Positions 1-5,548 of a stretch of 6,296 nucleotides of DNA are shown in pieces. The stretch is from Candidatus Sulfotelmatobacter sp. (lineage in GTDB: Bacteria > Acidobacteriota > Terriglobia > Terriglobales > Acidobacteriaceae). Positions within the stretch are counted from its first letter, which is position 1. Every line of letters starts with the position of its first letter. The stretch spans positions 1-6,296 of the forward strand of contig JASHRB010000642.1 of NCBI GenBank assembly GCA_030037575.1, read 5' to 3'. The notes under the pieces are model-generated. The model ran no database searches. It saw only the letters and a list, made by a program, of their open reading frames with translations, and was not told the DNA's origin. A program made the translations under genes and the position numbers.

Positions 1-583
1 GGCCATCGCGATCATGCCCATACTTTGCCAGCGGGCAGTGGCGGCCTTCGTAATAACTGCTGCTCACGTCATAGAGCACCAGACTGCCCTCGCGCCGGTG
101 GCGCGCGGCGAGTTGGTTCTCGATCCGCGGCTGTCGTTCTAAGAGCCAGTCCATGGCCTGATACAACTCATCTTCTGTAGCTTCACTGACGCCCAGCTCC
201 GCGGCCCGAGTGGTGCTGTGCCACTGGCGGGTGGTGGCCAACTTGGAACAGGGATCAAGCAAACGTTGCAGGATCATGGCCAGCACCAAATCGCGCTCGC
301 GGCAAGGCTTGGAGGAAAGCATGGCATCCAGGCCGAGCTTGCGTACCGCCAGCAGCAGGGCTTCCACATGGCCGTGGGGCGAAGTCTTTTGCGTGGTGAG
401 CAGATCTTGGGGAGAGACCAAGGGCTCGTCGCGCAGCAAGCGGCGGAGGGAGTCGATTTTTTCCTGCGGCCAGTGAGAGAGGTTGGCCAGGGTGCGCTGG
501 CGGGTTTTGTTGCCATCGCGCCAGCCTTCGCGCAACAGGATGGCGGGCGGGGAGTTGCGATTGGGGACGGTGGCGATGTACAT
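1..583 (-). CDS. IS1634-family transposase, N-terminal part (runs off left edge)
   Basis: The frame starts at ATG 583-581 and stays open for 194 codons to the window edge, so only the N-terminal part is visible. It begins MYIATVPNRNSPPAILLREG, the typical opening of IS1634-type (IS4 superfamily) DDE transposases. At residues 171-179 it reads YDVSSSYYE, matching the segment with the first catalytic aspartate (D172); the second D and the E would lie outside the window. In this family the protein acts on the element's own ends to excise and insert it. Other frames here hold only low-complexity, Pro/Arg/Ser-rich shadows. There is no strong Shine-Dalgarno sequence before the ATG, as is common for transposases. 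No frameshift or stop is seen in the visible part, so the gene may be intact. Family assignment rests on remembered motifs. Confidence 0.88.
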   Translation of the reverse strand, partial: MYIATVPNRNSPPAILLREGWRDGNKTRQRTLANLSHWPQEKIDSLRRLLRDEPLVSPQDLLTTQKTSPHGHVEALLLAVRKLGLDAMLSSKPCRERDLVLAMILQRLLDPCSKLATTRQWHSTTRAAELGVSEATEDELYQAMDWLLERQPRIENQLAARHRREGSLVLYDVSSSYYEGRHCPLAKYGHDRDG

Positions 584-655
584 GTGAACTTTGTATCATA
601 ATAAGTCATTACTGTAAAGAAACAACATAACACTTACATGAGAACAACATAATTT
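584..655 (-). promoter_or_regulatory. transposase leader with 22-bp-spaced direct repeat and possible -10
   Basis: On the minus strand the decamer TTATGTTGTT occurs twice (complement of 643-652 and 621-630), 22 bp apart, about two helical turns. Further on, TATGAT resembles a -10 box shortly before the ATG, with TTGTTT as a poor -35 at a long 19-bp spacing. The repeats could be sites for the transposase or a regulator, or part of the terminal repeat. The promoter reading is tentative. Confidence 0.3.
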
Positions 656-663
656 GCACGGTA

Positions 664-1446
664 AGAGTCAACCTTCCCAACCTGACACTGGATGGATTGG
701 AGCGGGTTCTCAAAGCGACGTTTCGCAGTAAGGTCGTTGGCGGAAAAACGCGCAATCCGAAGGTGAACTTAGTGAGATATGCGGATGACTTCATCATCAC
801 CGGCAGTTCGAAAGAGCTACTGGAAAATGAGGTCAAACCGTTGGTGGAGCGATTTCTGCGCGAACGAGGTTTAGAACTTTCGCCAGAGAAAACCTGCATC
901 ACGCATGTCGAGCAGGGATTCGATTTCCTCGGCCAGAACACGCGCAAGTATGGCGGCAAACTCCTGACCACACCGTCCAAGAAGAACTTGCACGCCTTCC
1001 TGGAAAAGGTTCGCACGGTCATCCGTCGCGACCCCACGGCCAAGCAGGAAAACTTGATATGGCAGCTCAACCCGATCGTTCGTGGTTGGGCGAACTATCA
1101 CCGCCACATTGTGGCGGCTCGGGCGTTTCGGAAAGTGGAGATGGTTCTGTTTCACAGTCTGTGGCGATGGGCCAAACGTCGGCATCCGGAGAAGTCGGTG
1201 GCCTGGATCGCAAAACGGTACTGGCATCGGCTGGGCCGGCTCAGACGTTCGTTCGCAGTAAGGATCGGAGCAGGGACACCGCATGCTAAGTCAGTCGTAG
1301 CTCGGCTGGTGGATCCCACCGAAACTGCGATTCGGCGACACGTAAAAGTGAAATCGGACGCTAATCCGTTCGACTCACAGTGGCGTACCTATTTTGCAGA
1401 CCGCGCGGTCTTCAAACGCTCTGGTGTCTATCACCACGCACCCTGA
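664..1446 (+). pseudogene. group II intron reverse transcriptase/maturase, C-terminal remnant
   Basis: Recognisable homology begins at about 670 (NLPNLTLDGLERVL, equivalent to the LANLTLDGLE block of these enzymes) and continues to TGA 1444-1446. The catalytic YADD box is encoded at 778-789. After it come the thumb region and the maturase domain X, with LNPIVRGWANYHRH at about 1060-1101, which binds intron RNA. The C-terminus has a NPFD...W...YF segment that in many relatives precedes an HNH endonuclease; here the protein ends a few residues later with no CxxC zinc motif, so no HNH is seen. Only about 250 of the usual 400 or more residues remain. RT blocks 0-4, including the first catalytic Asp, are absent. 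The first usable start in frame is TTG 697 without a good ribosome site, so a working product is unlikely. Confidence 0.9.
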
Positions 1447-1487
1447 TGTTTGCGTTGCGAACACCGGCCTCATCCCGCGATGAGGCT
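1447..1487 (+). ncRNA. two tandem small hairpins at the 3' side of intron domain IV
   Basis: Immediately after the intron protein stop codon, TGTTTGC (1447-1453) pairs with GCGAACA (1457-1463) around a GTT loop, with one T-G wobble. Next, GCCTCATC (1467-1474) pairs perfectly with GATGAGGC (1479-1486) around CCGC. Both lie just upstream of domain V and probably form the distal part of domain IV. They are not followed by a T run, so neither is a canonical terminator. Confidence 0.55.
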
Positions 1488-1498
1488 TACCACGGCTT

Positions 1499-1533
1499 GA
1501 GCCGGATGATCGGGAAACCATCACGTCCGGTTC
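1499..1533 (+). ncRNA. group II intron domain V
   Basis: This is the catalytic hairpin of the intron. The lower stem pairs GAGCCGGA (1499-1506) with TCCGGTTC (1526-1533) and contains the AGC catalytic triad. The upper stem pairs TGAT (1507-1510) with ATCA (1520-1523), followed by GG/CC closing a GAAA tetraloop. The two-base CG bulge at 1524-1525 sits where bacterial domain V has its metal-binding bulge. One extra C (1511) is unpaired in the upper stem, making it 35 rather than the usual 34 nucleotides. Confidence 0.9.
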
Positions 1534-1536
1534 TTA

Positions 1537-1571
1537 GGGGAGGGAGCGGCAGCAATGTCGCTCTCTTACCC
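1537..1571 (+). ncRNA. group II intron domain VI with bulged branch-point A
   Basis: GGG (1537-1539) pairs with CCC (1569-1571) and GAGGGAGC (1540-1547) pairs with GCTCTCTT (1560-1567), with two G-T wobbles. A1568 is left as a single bulged adenosine, exactly the geometry of the lariat branch point. The remaining GAC (1572-1574) would be the last intron bases. The helix is intact, with no disabling mismatch. Confidence 0.88.
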
Positions 1572-1574
1572 GAC

Positions 1575-1655
1575 CTCTTCTCTGTTCCCGCCGAGCGCAA
1601 CAAGAGCGCGTACCTGGCCAGAGGTAGTCCGCTTCCACAGAACATATCTGCTTAG
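1575..1655 (+). other. putative 3' exon of the intron; possible tail of an interrupted gene
   Basis: Sequence after the inferred splice site is the 3' exon. One plus-strand frame is open from the splice site to TAG 1653-1655 and reads LFSVPAERNKSAYLARGSPL then six more residues. It could be the C-terminus of the gene the intron entered, ending tail to tail with the regulator on the other strand. I recognise no family, and 27 codons is too short to tell from chance. Confidence 0.25.
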
Positions 1656-2632
1656 CTCCGCGAAGCAGCGCGGAAGCGGCTGCGATAGTGGTGAGGTGCA
1701 ACGCCGTAGTGCTGCACAAAGGCGCGGCGAAATCCGTCAGGATCGTTAAAGCCGAGCGAATTGGCGACGCTTTCGACGGAACAACCAGAACTGGACAGCC
1801 GTTTTCGTGCTTCGTCAAGACGTAAGCGCTGCACAAATGCGGCGGGGCTGTCCTTGAACTCTGAGCGGAAGCGGCGGGAGAACTGCCGCGGACAGAGATT
1901 CACGCGCTCGGCCAGTACGTTGACTGACAGATTCCGGCCAAGGTGACTCATGATCCACACTGCCAAATCGGTAAAACGGCTGGTCGAGTCCACCTGAAAC
2001 TTCAGGGGCTCGGAAAACTGATCCTGTCCACCGGGCCGCTTCATATACACCACCAATTCGCGCGCTACCCTTAGCGCGACCTGCGGTCCAAAGTCTTCTT
2101 CAATCAGTGCTAGCGAAAGATCGATTCCCGCAGTGACTCTGGCAGAGGTGTGGAACTTGTCATCGCGAATGTAAAGCGCGTCGGCGTCGACCTTCAAGGT
2201 TGGGAAGCGTGCCGCCAGGTCGGCAGCATATTTCCAATGAGTGGTGACGCGGCGACCGTTGAGCAGCCCGGTGGGAGCGACGCCATAAATGCCCGTACAC
2301 ACGGTCGCGATTCTGGGGATGGAACCGGCGCGACTGCTGATCCATTTTGCGAGCCGTGTGGCGGATGAGGAAGTTCGCATGCCTCTTCCGCCGGGAACGA
2401 TTAGCGTATCGACATGGCGCAATGAGCCAAGCGAGCAGGAGGCGGTCATGCGCAGCCCCGATACGGAACGAAAGGTCTTCGCTCCAATCGCCGCGATGGT
2501 CACTTTATAGCAGGGCTGTGGCCCTTCTTTCGAGTCGGAGAGGAATGCGCTGTTGAAAGCCTCCAATGGCCCTGATAAGTCCAGCGAGGTGATGTCGTCA
2601 AAGCCAACGATGACAATGTGCTTCCGTATCAT
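1652..2632 (-). CDS. GlxA-family (DJ-1/PfpI + AraC) transcriptional regulator
   Basis: This 326-residue protein has the full GlxA layout. Residues 4-185 form a DJ-1/PfpI (class I glutamine-amidotransferase-like) domain: a first beta strand (HIVIVGFDD), an LDLSGPLEAF segment with conserved E24, and the nucleophile elbow IATVCTGIYG with C112 followed by TTHW with H132. Residues 220-320 form an AraC-type DNA-binding domain with two helix-turn-helix units (VLAERVNLCPRQFSRRF and VANSLGFNDPDGFRRAF). Such proteins are cytoplasmic regulators; the DJ-1 domain is thought to sense a ligand and is not known to catalyse in most. I chose ATG 2632 because the domain starts right there; the frame stays open 67 codons further upstream, but that stretch has no ribosome site and crosses the intergenic region. 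It is divergent from the DJ-1-like gene at 2805, the commonest clue to a target. The ligand is unknown. Confidence 0.92.
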   Translation of the reverse strand: MIRKHIVIVGFDDITSLDLSGPLEAFNSAFLSDSKEGPQPCYKVTIAAIGAKTFRSVSGLRMTASCSLGSLRHVDTLIVPGGRGMRTSSSATRLAKWISSRAGSIPRIATVCTGIYGVAPTGLLNGRRVTTHWKYAADLAARFPTLKVDADALYIRDDKFHTSARVTAGIDLSLALIEEDFGPQVALRVARELVVYMKRPGGQDQFSEPLKFQVDSTSRFTDLAVWIMSHLGRNLSVNVLAERVNLCPRQFSRRFRSEFKDSPAAFVQRLRLDEARKRLSSSGCSVESVANSLGFNDPDGFRRAFVQHYGVAPHHYRSRFRAASRS

Positions 2633-2804
2633 GGCATAACCCGTTTCAGGATAGAGGAAAGCCTGAGAGTCTGAAAGACAATCTTCCGACGATTTGGGAC
2701 GTCGCTCGGGAAATGTCTCAAACTGCCGGATAAATGTCATTTGCGAGTTGCCGACTTCGCATAGACTTTCTAATCGGGAAGACGATTTTCCGGGAGGAAT
2801 GGGT
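2633..2804. promoter_or_regulatory. divergent intergenic region between glxA-like regulator and DJ-1-like gene
   Basis: These 172 bases separate the start codons of two divergent genes, so both promoters and any operator of the regulator should lie here. I looked for -10/-35 pairs on both strands and found none I would defend. The only clear signal is the GGGAGGA ribosome site at 2792-2798 of the plus-strand gene. Confidence 0.45.
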
Positions 2805-3236
2805 ATGAAGCAATTCGCTGGAGCACTTTCCATTATTTTCGCGATCGCGGGGTTTGCCGGTGCGGGCGCTTACTTAAGGCGTGTCGAAACGCCGACTGTC
2901 GCGGCAGCTGCGACGCAGTCGCCATCCCTCAATTCGCCTGCCAGTGGCCAGATCAACGTGGCCTTTGTCGTCTCCCAGGGCGCGGATCTGCTGGATATCT
3001 TGGGGTCGTGGGAGGTATTCAGCCTTTCCATGCTCACGTCCAAAGGCAAAGCCTGGCATTTCTCCGACGGCTACGACATGGTGATGCCCTTCCACGCGTA
3101 TACGGTGTCCGAGTCGCTGGAACTGCCGCCCAAACCAGCCGCTCCAACGTTCAAATCGCGGCAAGTTCAAAACAGACTCAACTCACTACTGGCCCATCAC
3201 TTACCGTCGGAGCACTCTACTTTAGCCGGACAGTAG
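2805..3236 (+). pseudogene. membrane-anchored DJ-1/PfpI-family protein, truncated
   Basis: The open frame has 143 residues. Residues 1-24 form an N-terminal membrane anchor or uncleaved signal (MKQFAGALSIIFAIAGFAGA), followed by a Pro/Ala/Ser-rich linker to about residue 48. The first half of a DJ-1/PfpI domain follows: INVAFVVSQGADLLDILGSW then EVF, equivalent to the D-x-x-G-x-x-E-x-F segment of the family, and MPFHAYTVSESLE. After E106 (nt 3122) the resemblance stops and the last 37 residues look unrelated. The second half of the domain, including the nucleophile-elbow Cys, is missing, so it is probably non-functional. ATG 2805 is chosen over ATG 2799 because GGGAGGA (2792-2798) is 6 bases from the former and touches the latter. 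Full-length relatives would be roughly 230-270 residues. The divergent regulator also carries a DJ-1 domain, a recurrent pairing. Its loss probably came with insertion-sequence activity at 3123-3484. Confidence 0.8.
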
Positions 3237-3237
3237 T
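3123..3237. other. unassigned junction segment between DJ-1 remnant and IS1380 remnant
   Basis: These 115 bases match neither the DJ-1 domain on the left nor the transposase remnant on the right. They contain an 8-bp inverted repeat, CACTACTG (3184-3191) and CAGTAGTG (3231-3238), the second arm lying exactly at the edge of transposase homology. The segment could be a scrap of another insertion-sequence end or deletion debris. I recognise no coding frame. Confidence 0.35.
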
Positions 3238-3441
3238 GGGATAGATTAACGCGAGCAACATCTGAGACACACTGTAGTCGCTGTGGAGGCGGCGGTAGGG
3301 CAAGTAGCGAGCCAGAAAATCACGCAATTGCAGCACTTGTATAAATTCTTGGAGGAAGTATGTTCCGCCGAAGTGGGTCAGGCCAGCATGATCACGGGCG
3401 AAATTTAGATTTCTGGGCGATCTGCGCGTCTCGAGCCTTAC
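3238..3441 (-). pseudogene. IS1380-like transposase, N-terminal fragment
   Basis: Read on the minus strand, the frame gives LNFARDHAGLTHFGGTYFLQ, then a helix-rich stretch and SDYSVSQMLLALIYP. The combination of an early GLTHFGG block and a later YSVSQMLLALIYP block is what I remember from the N-terminal region of IS1380-family transposases. Homology stops right after YP (codon ending at 3238); the frame then continues only a few unrelated codons to a stop at 3217-3219. Upstream the frame opens after a TAG at 3442-3444 and has no ATG, so even the start is uncertain. The DDE catalytic core, some 300 or more residues, is missing. The family call comes from motif memory. Confidence 0.65.
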
Positions 3442-3465
3442 CTAACCAAATGTTAGGTAAGGCTC
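3433..3465. repeat. perfect 14-bp hairpin in the IS1380-like leader
   Basis: GAGCCTTACCTAAC (3433-3446) is followed by the five-base loop CAAAT and then its exact complement GTTAGGTAAGGCTC (3452-3465). It lies between the presumed element end and the transposase frame. Neither side has a T run, so it is not a standard intrinsic terminator. It could block read-through transcription or translation into the transposase, or serve as a protein site. Perfect conservation in a decayed element is notable. Confidence 0.85.
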
Positions 3466-3484
3466 AGACTATCAAAATCTTAGG

Positions 3485-3540
3485 AAACCCGCACCGGACG
3501 CGCATTCCCAGTGCTATCCAAGTGCCCCAATTCGCCGGAT
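3485..3540. other. unassigned junction between IS remnant and hydrolase pseudogene
   Basis: These 56 bases fit neither the hydrolase frame, which ends at TAA 3541-3543, nor transposase coding. They may be the outermost part of the insertion sequence or out-of-frame hydrolase sequence. Nothing else is recognisable. Confidence 0.3.
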
Positions 3541-3913
3541 TTAGGTGATACGCCCGAGATCGCCGTTGCCGCCGCGATTGAATATGATCGCTGGCCACTT
3601 TTGCGTGCCCGGCGCTTTCGGCTTGATTAACAGTCCGCGCACAGGCAGGCTGTCGCTGGCGTAGGTGATTTCGAGAAGGTCAAATTCCTTTTGCCGTGCG
3701 GGCTTCCTCATAGACCGCACGCGGAAAGTAGCCGCGGCCGAAGTCATCAAGAGATTCAAAAGTTGGCAAGGGCGGCCATGGTTTCGACCTCAGAATTTGG
3801 CCGTCAGTTTCCTATGCAACGACCGACCTCTCTATGACGCGCGCCTGATCTCCGTAAGCCGCAGCGACGCTGCCCATCAGGAACGCACAGATCAAAACGG
3901 TCGTATTTTTCAT
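3541..3913 (-). pseudogene. secreted S9/prolyl-oligopeptidase-like hydrolase, broken and truncated
   Basis: Translation would start at ATG 3913 after GAGAGG (3917-3922), giving a signal peptide MKNTTVLICAFLMGSVAAAY and then DQARVIERSVVA before a TAG at 3812-3814. The same frame continues past the stop with PTFESLDDFGRGYFPRAVYE, then ends at TGA 3680-3682. Removing one A from the AAAA run (complement of 3689-3692) joins it to the next frame: EARTAKEFDLLEITYASD, LPVRGLLIKPKAPG and KWPAIIFNRGGNGDLGRIT. The YASD...VRGLLIKPK...PAIIFNRGGN series is typical of the start of the catalytic alpha/beta-hydrolase domain in S9-type peptidases. The nucleophile GxSxG, Asp and His are gone. It starts 32 bp after the SOD stop, so it was probably the next gene of that operon. 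The substrate is unknown. Confidence 0.78.
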
Positions 3914-3945
3914 GTGCCTCTCGTCAACGATGCACCGGTTCGAGT

Positions 3946-4677
3946 TCACTGCTTTATGCCGAGTTGGTATTGCGCAGTCGCAAAGTCCCAAGAAATCACC
4001 TTATAAAACGCAGCAACGTAATCGGCTCGGACATTCTGGTATTTCAAGTAGTAGGCGTGCTCCCAAACATCGATACCAAGGATCGGAGTTCTCCCGGCCA
4101 TCCACGGGCTATCCTGATTTGGACTTGTTTCGATCGAAAGCTGATGTTTGTCATCCAGACTCAGCCATGCCCAGCCGCTGCCAAATACACTCATGGCTGC
4201 CTTCGTGAACTGTTCTTGAAATCCAGAGAAGCTGCCGAATCGCGCATCGATAGCTTTGGCTAATTCTGCTTTCGGTTGGCCGGGGGAGTTCTTCTGCATT
4301 ACTTGCCAAAAGAACGAATGGTTCGCATGCCCGCCGCCATTGTTGCGCACGGCTGTGCGAACCGATTCAGGGACGCGGTCTAAGTGTTGGATCAGATCGA
4401 CCACGGGAAGCCTCGAGAGTTCGAGGTGATCGGCAACCGCTGCATTCAAGTTCTTTACGTAGGCAGCGTGGTGCTTATCGTGATGCAGGTGCATCGTTTG
4501 GGCATCGATGTACGGTTCAAGCGCGTCGTACTCGTAAGGTAGAGGCGGCACCGTATACGGCGTTATGCTGCCACTCATTTGGGTTGATTGTCCTGTTGCG
4601 ATCGCCGGGTAGACGCCGCAGACGCCTGCAATTGCGGTTAGTCCCATTGCCTTCATCACTTCTCGTCGATCGAGCAT
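3946..4677 (-). CDS. sodA: TAT-exported superoxide dismutase, Mn type
   Basis: The 243-residue protein disproportionates superoxide to oxygen and peroxide. ATG 4677 follows AAGGAGG (4686-4692) by 8 bases, a strong site; an upstream in-frame ATG at 4713 would read through that ribosome site. Residues 3-27 look like a twin-arginine signal (DRREVMKAMG, a hydrophobic stretch, then PAIA as a cleavage site), so the folded metalloenzyme should be exported. Metal ligands are H65 (HLHHDKHH), H120 (GGHANHSFFW), D203 and H207 (DVWEHAYY); Y73 is the gateway Tyr. The glycines before HANH and Q188 in NQDSP are the Mn-type signature, whereas Fe enzymes have Gln at the first place and usually Ala at the second. 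The mature domain of about 205 residues is normal length. It is the fourth gene of the SCO-cytochrome-CcmH cluster, 63 bp after CcmH. An Fe or cambialistic metal choice cannot be excluded. Confidence 0.95.
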   Translation of the reverse strand: MLDRREVMKAMGLTAIAGVCGVYPAIATGQSTQMSGSITPYTVPPLPYEYDALEPYIDAQTMHLHHDKHHAAYVKNLNAAVADHLELSRLPVVDLIQHLDRVPESVRTAVRNNGGGHANHSFFWQVMQKNSPGQPKAELAKAIDARFGSFSGFQEQFTKAAMSVFGSGWAWLSLDDKHQLSIETSPNQDSPWMAGRTPILGIDVWEHAYYLKYQNVRADYVAAFYKVISWDFATAQYQLGIKQ

Positions 4678-4685
4678 GTTCTGTT

Positions 4686-4692
4686 CCTCCTT
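4686..4692 (-). promoter_or_regulatory. strong ribosome binding site deciding the SOD start
   Basis: The minus strand reads AAGGAGG, 8 bases before ATG 4677. It rules out the in-frame ATG at 4713, whose product would be translated through it. The rest of the 63-base gap to the preceding gene shows no convincing promoter or terminator. Confidence 0.85.
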
Positions 4693-4740
4693 GTTCTTCG
4701 ATCGCAGTTGCAATTCCGGTTGCTTTCATCGGTCTCTTGC

Positions 4741-5199
4741 TCACCAACTGTTTTCTGTCTCTACCCTCACCTGTGCGAGCAGATCAGCTGGTGCTCCGAT
4801 GCTCGGCGACGGAGTTCGGGCAACCAGCGACCGCAGACGAACCACCGCTGCGAGCATCAGGCTGATTAGCAGCCCGAAAGGAATGAGGTAGAGCCAGTAC
4901 CAATCCTTGCCTGGCGGGTCAGCGAGAATCCGGACCCCGTAACGAGACACGTAAATATCCTTGATCTCGTTTTCTGAATATCCCGCGACAACAAGCTCTT
5001 CGACCTCCCCTAACATCTGCAGAGCTTCCGGCGAGCGATGAATGGCGATCGGCTCGCGCCAGCAACAAGGAGCGATGAGTTCATGAGTTACTCTGTCGTA
5101 TCGTTGCGCCTGCACAGCCGTGAGGTGTTGTCCTTCAATGGCCGTGCTGCCCTCCATCAAGCCCAATGCCACGAGCATCACAGGTACGACACTTCGCAC
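4741..5199 (-). CDS. CcmH/CycL-like cytochrome c maturation protein with a CC motif
   Basis: The 152-residue protein starts at GTG 5199, 4 bases after GAGGA (5204-5208); that site overlaps the TGA of the preceding cytochrome gene. Residues 1-22 form a signal or anchor. Residues 35-95 resemble the CcmH periplasmic three-helix domain (ELIAPCCWREPIAIHRSPEA, then EVEELVVAGYSENEIKDIYV and SRYGVRILADPPG). A single transmembrane helix (WLYLIPFGLLISLMLAAVV) lies near residues 102-120, followed by a short tail. CcmH proteins keep apocytochrome haem-binding cysteines reduced during haem ligation. The usual active site is LRCxxC; here it aligns as LIAPCC, so the first cysteine is Ala and there are two adjacent cysteines (45, 46). 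The neighbouring cytochrome is a plausible client. The family call is good; whether it does canonical thiol chemistry is open. Confidence 0.82.
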   Translation of the reverse strand: MRSVVPVMLVALGLMEGSTAIEGQHLTAVQAQRYDRVTHELIAPCCWREPIAIHRSPEALQMLGEVEELVVAGYSENEIKDIYVSRYGVRILADPPGKDWYWLYLIPFGLLISLMLAAVVRLRSLVARTPSPSIGAPADLLAQVRVETENSW

Positions 5200-5206
5200 A
5201 AGGTCC

Positions 5207-5548
5207 TCAATTCAGCGTGTGTATGTAGGCAATCAAATCATCGAGGTCTTGATTGCTCAGTCGTTGGTCAAACGCCGGCATCGTCCTCAGCCCCGCGACG
5301 ATCGTTTTGCGAACTTGTTCGTCCGTTGCTGGGCCTCCGCTGGGGAGGTACTTCGCTTTGAACAGGCCTTCCAGTTTCGGTGGTCGCTTCTTTAAGTCCG
5401 CGGGTGGATCTTCATGACAGGAGGCGCAATGAAGATCGAACAGTTCCTGGCCTCGTTGTGCCGACGCGCTCGGAGAACACGCGGTGTGCAGCAAGGCAGA
5501 AATAGACAGAGTGGCGAAGAAAATCGCACACTGCGCGATTCGATTCAT
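5207..5548 (-). CDS. small monohaem cytochrome c
   Basis: The 113-residue protein starts at ATG 5548, which overlaps the TGA of the SCO gene as ATGA; AAGGAAGG (5553-5560) lies 4 bases upstream, inside the SCO coding end. Residues 1-30 are a secretion signal (CAIFFATLSISALLHTACSP). HTAC is a poor lipobox, so lipidation at C24 is possible but not convincing. The class I cytochrome c fold follows: GQELFDLHCASCHE with haem-binding CxxCH at 41-45, and TMPAF with M90 as the likely sixth iron ligand. The end, LSNQDLDDLIAYIHTLN, is the typical C-terminal helix. It should be periplasmic and pass single electrons. Translational coupling to SCO and to CcmH suggests made-together partners, for example electron supply to an oxidase or reductase encoded elsewhere. 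Confidence 0.93.
   Translation of the reverse strand: MNRIAQCAIFFATLSISALLHTACSPSASAQRGQELFDLHCASCHEDPPADLKKRPPKLEGLFKAKYLPSGGPATDEQVRKTIVAGLRTMPAFDQRLSNQDLDDLIAYIHTLN

Larger units (their letters stand above)
1..665 (-). mobile_element. IS1634-like insertion sequence, one end
   Basis: The transposase gene plus its AT-rich upstream leader forms one end of an insertion sequence. The leader is about 75 bases and much richer in A/T than either side. Intron-encoded protein homology begins abruptly at about 670, so the element boundary must lie between about 645 and 672. I cannot point to the exact terminal inverted repeat or a target duplication because the other end is outside the window. Confidence 0.6.
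660..1574 (+). mobile_element. 5'-truncated group II intron (3' half with domains V and VI)
   Basis: This is the downstream half of a bacterial group II retroelement. It contains the C-terminal part of the intron-encoded protein (to 1446), two small hairpins (1447-1487), domain V (1499-1533) and domain VI (1537-1571). Domains I-III, the start of domain IV and the N-terminal reverse transcriptase blocks are missing, replaced by the IS1634-like element. The intron therefore cannot self-splice in cis or retrohome. The 3' catalytic end looks undamaged, which suggests the loss is fairly recent. The likely 3' splice site, seven nucleotides counting from the bulged A, is after C1574; this is inferred from structure, not from a known empty site. 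Confidence 0.85.
3238..3484 (-). mobile_element. remnant of an IS1380-like element (one end)
   Basis: The fragment comprises the transposase N-terminus plus leader. A plausible outer end is at 3484, where the minus strand begins CCTAAGATTTTGATAG; ISEcp1-type IS1380 ends also start with CCTA. The opposite end and nearly all of the gene are deleted. The true outer boundary may instead lie anywhere up to 3540, since 3485-3540 is also unassigned. Confidence 0.5.

Noticed and set aside
210..633. Several open frames on both strands of 100 or so codons
   Set aside because: They are Arg/Ser/Pro-rich and overlap the one frame (start 583, minus) that reads as a clean IS1634-type transposase.
1380..1655. 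A plus-strand frame crossing the intron 3' end, reading SRMIGKPSRPVLRGGSGSN
   Set aside because: This is translation of domain V and VI RNA, a familiar artefact of group II introns, not a protein gene. Only its last 27 codons, in the 3' exon, could be real.
1656..1674. Inverted repeat TCCGCG/CGCGGA at the end of the GlxA-like gene as a terminator
   Set aside because: It is within the coding sequence and is not followed by a T run on the minus strand.
2633..2833. N-terminal extension of the GlxA-like regulator by up to 67 codons
   Set aside because: The extension has no ribosome site, no domain similarity, and would overlap the start of the divergent gene; the DJ-1 domain begins at ATG 2632.
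4517..4865. Overlapping frames on both strands around the SOD start
   Set aside because: They are shadows of the SOD and CcmH genes; the SOD frame has ligands and a strong ribosome site.
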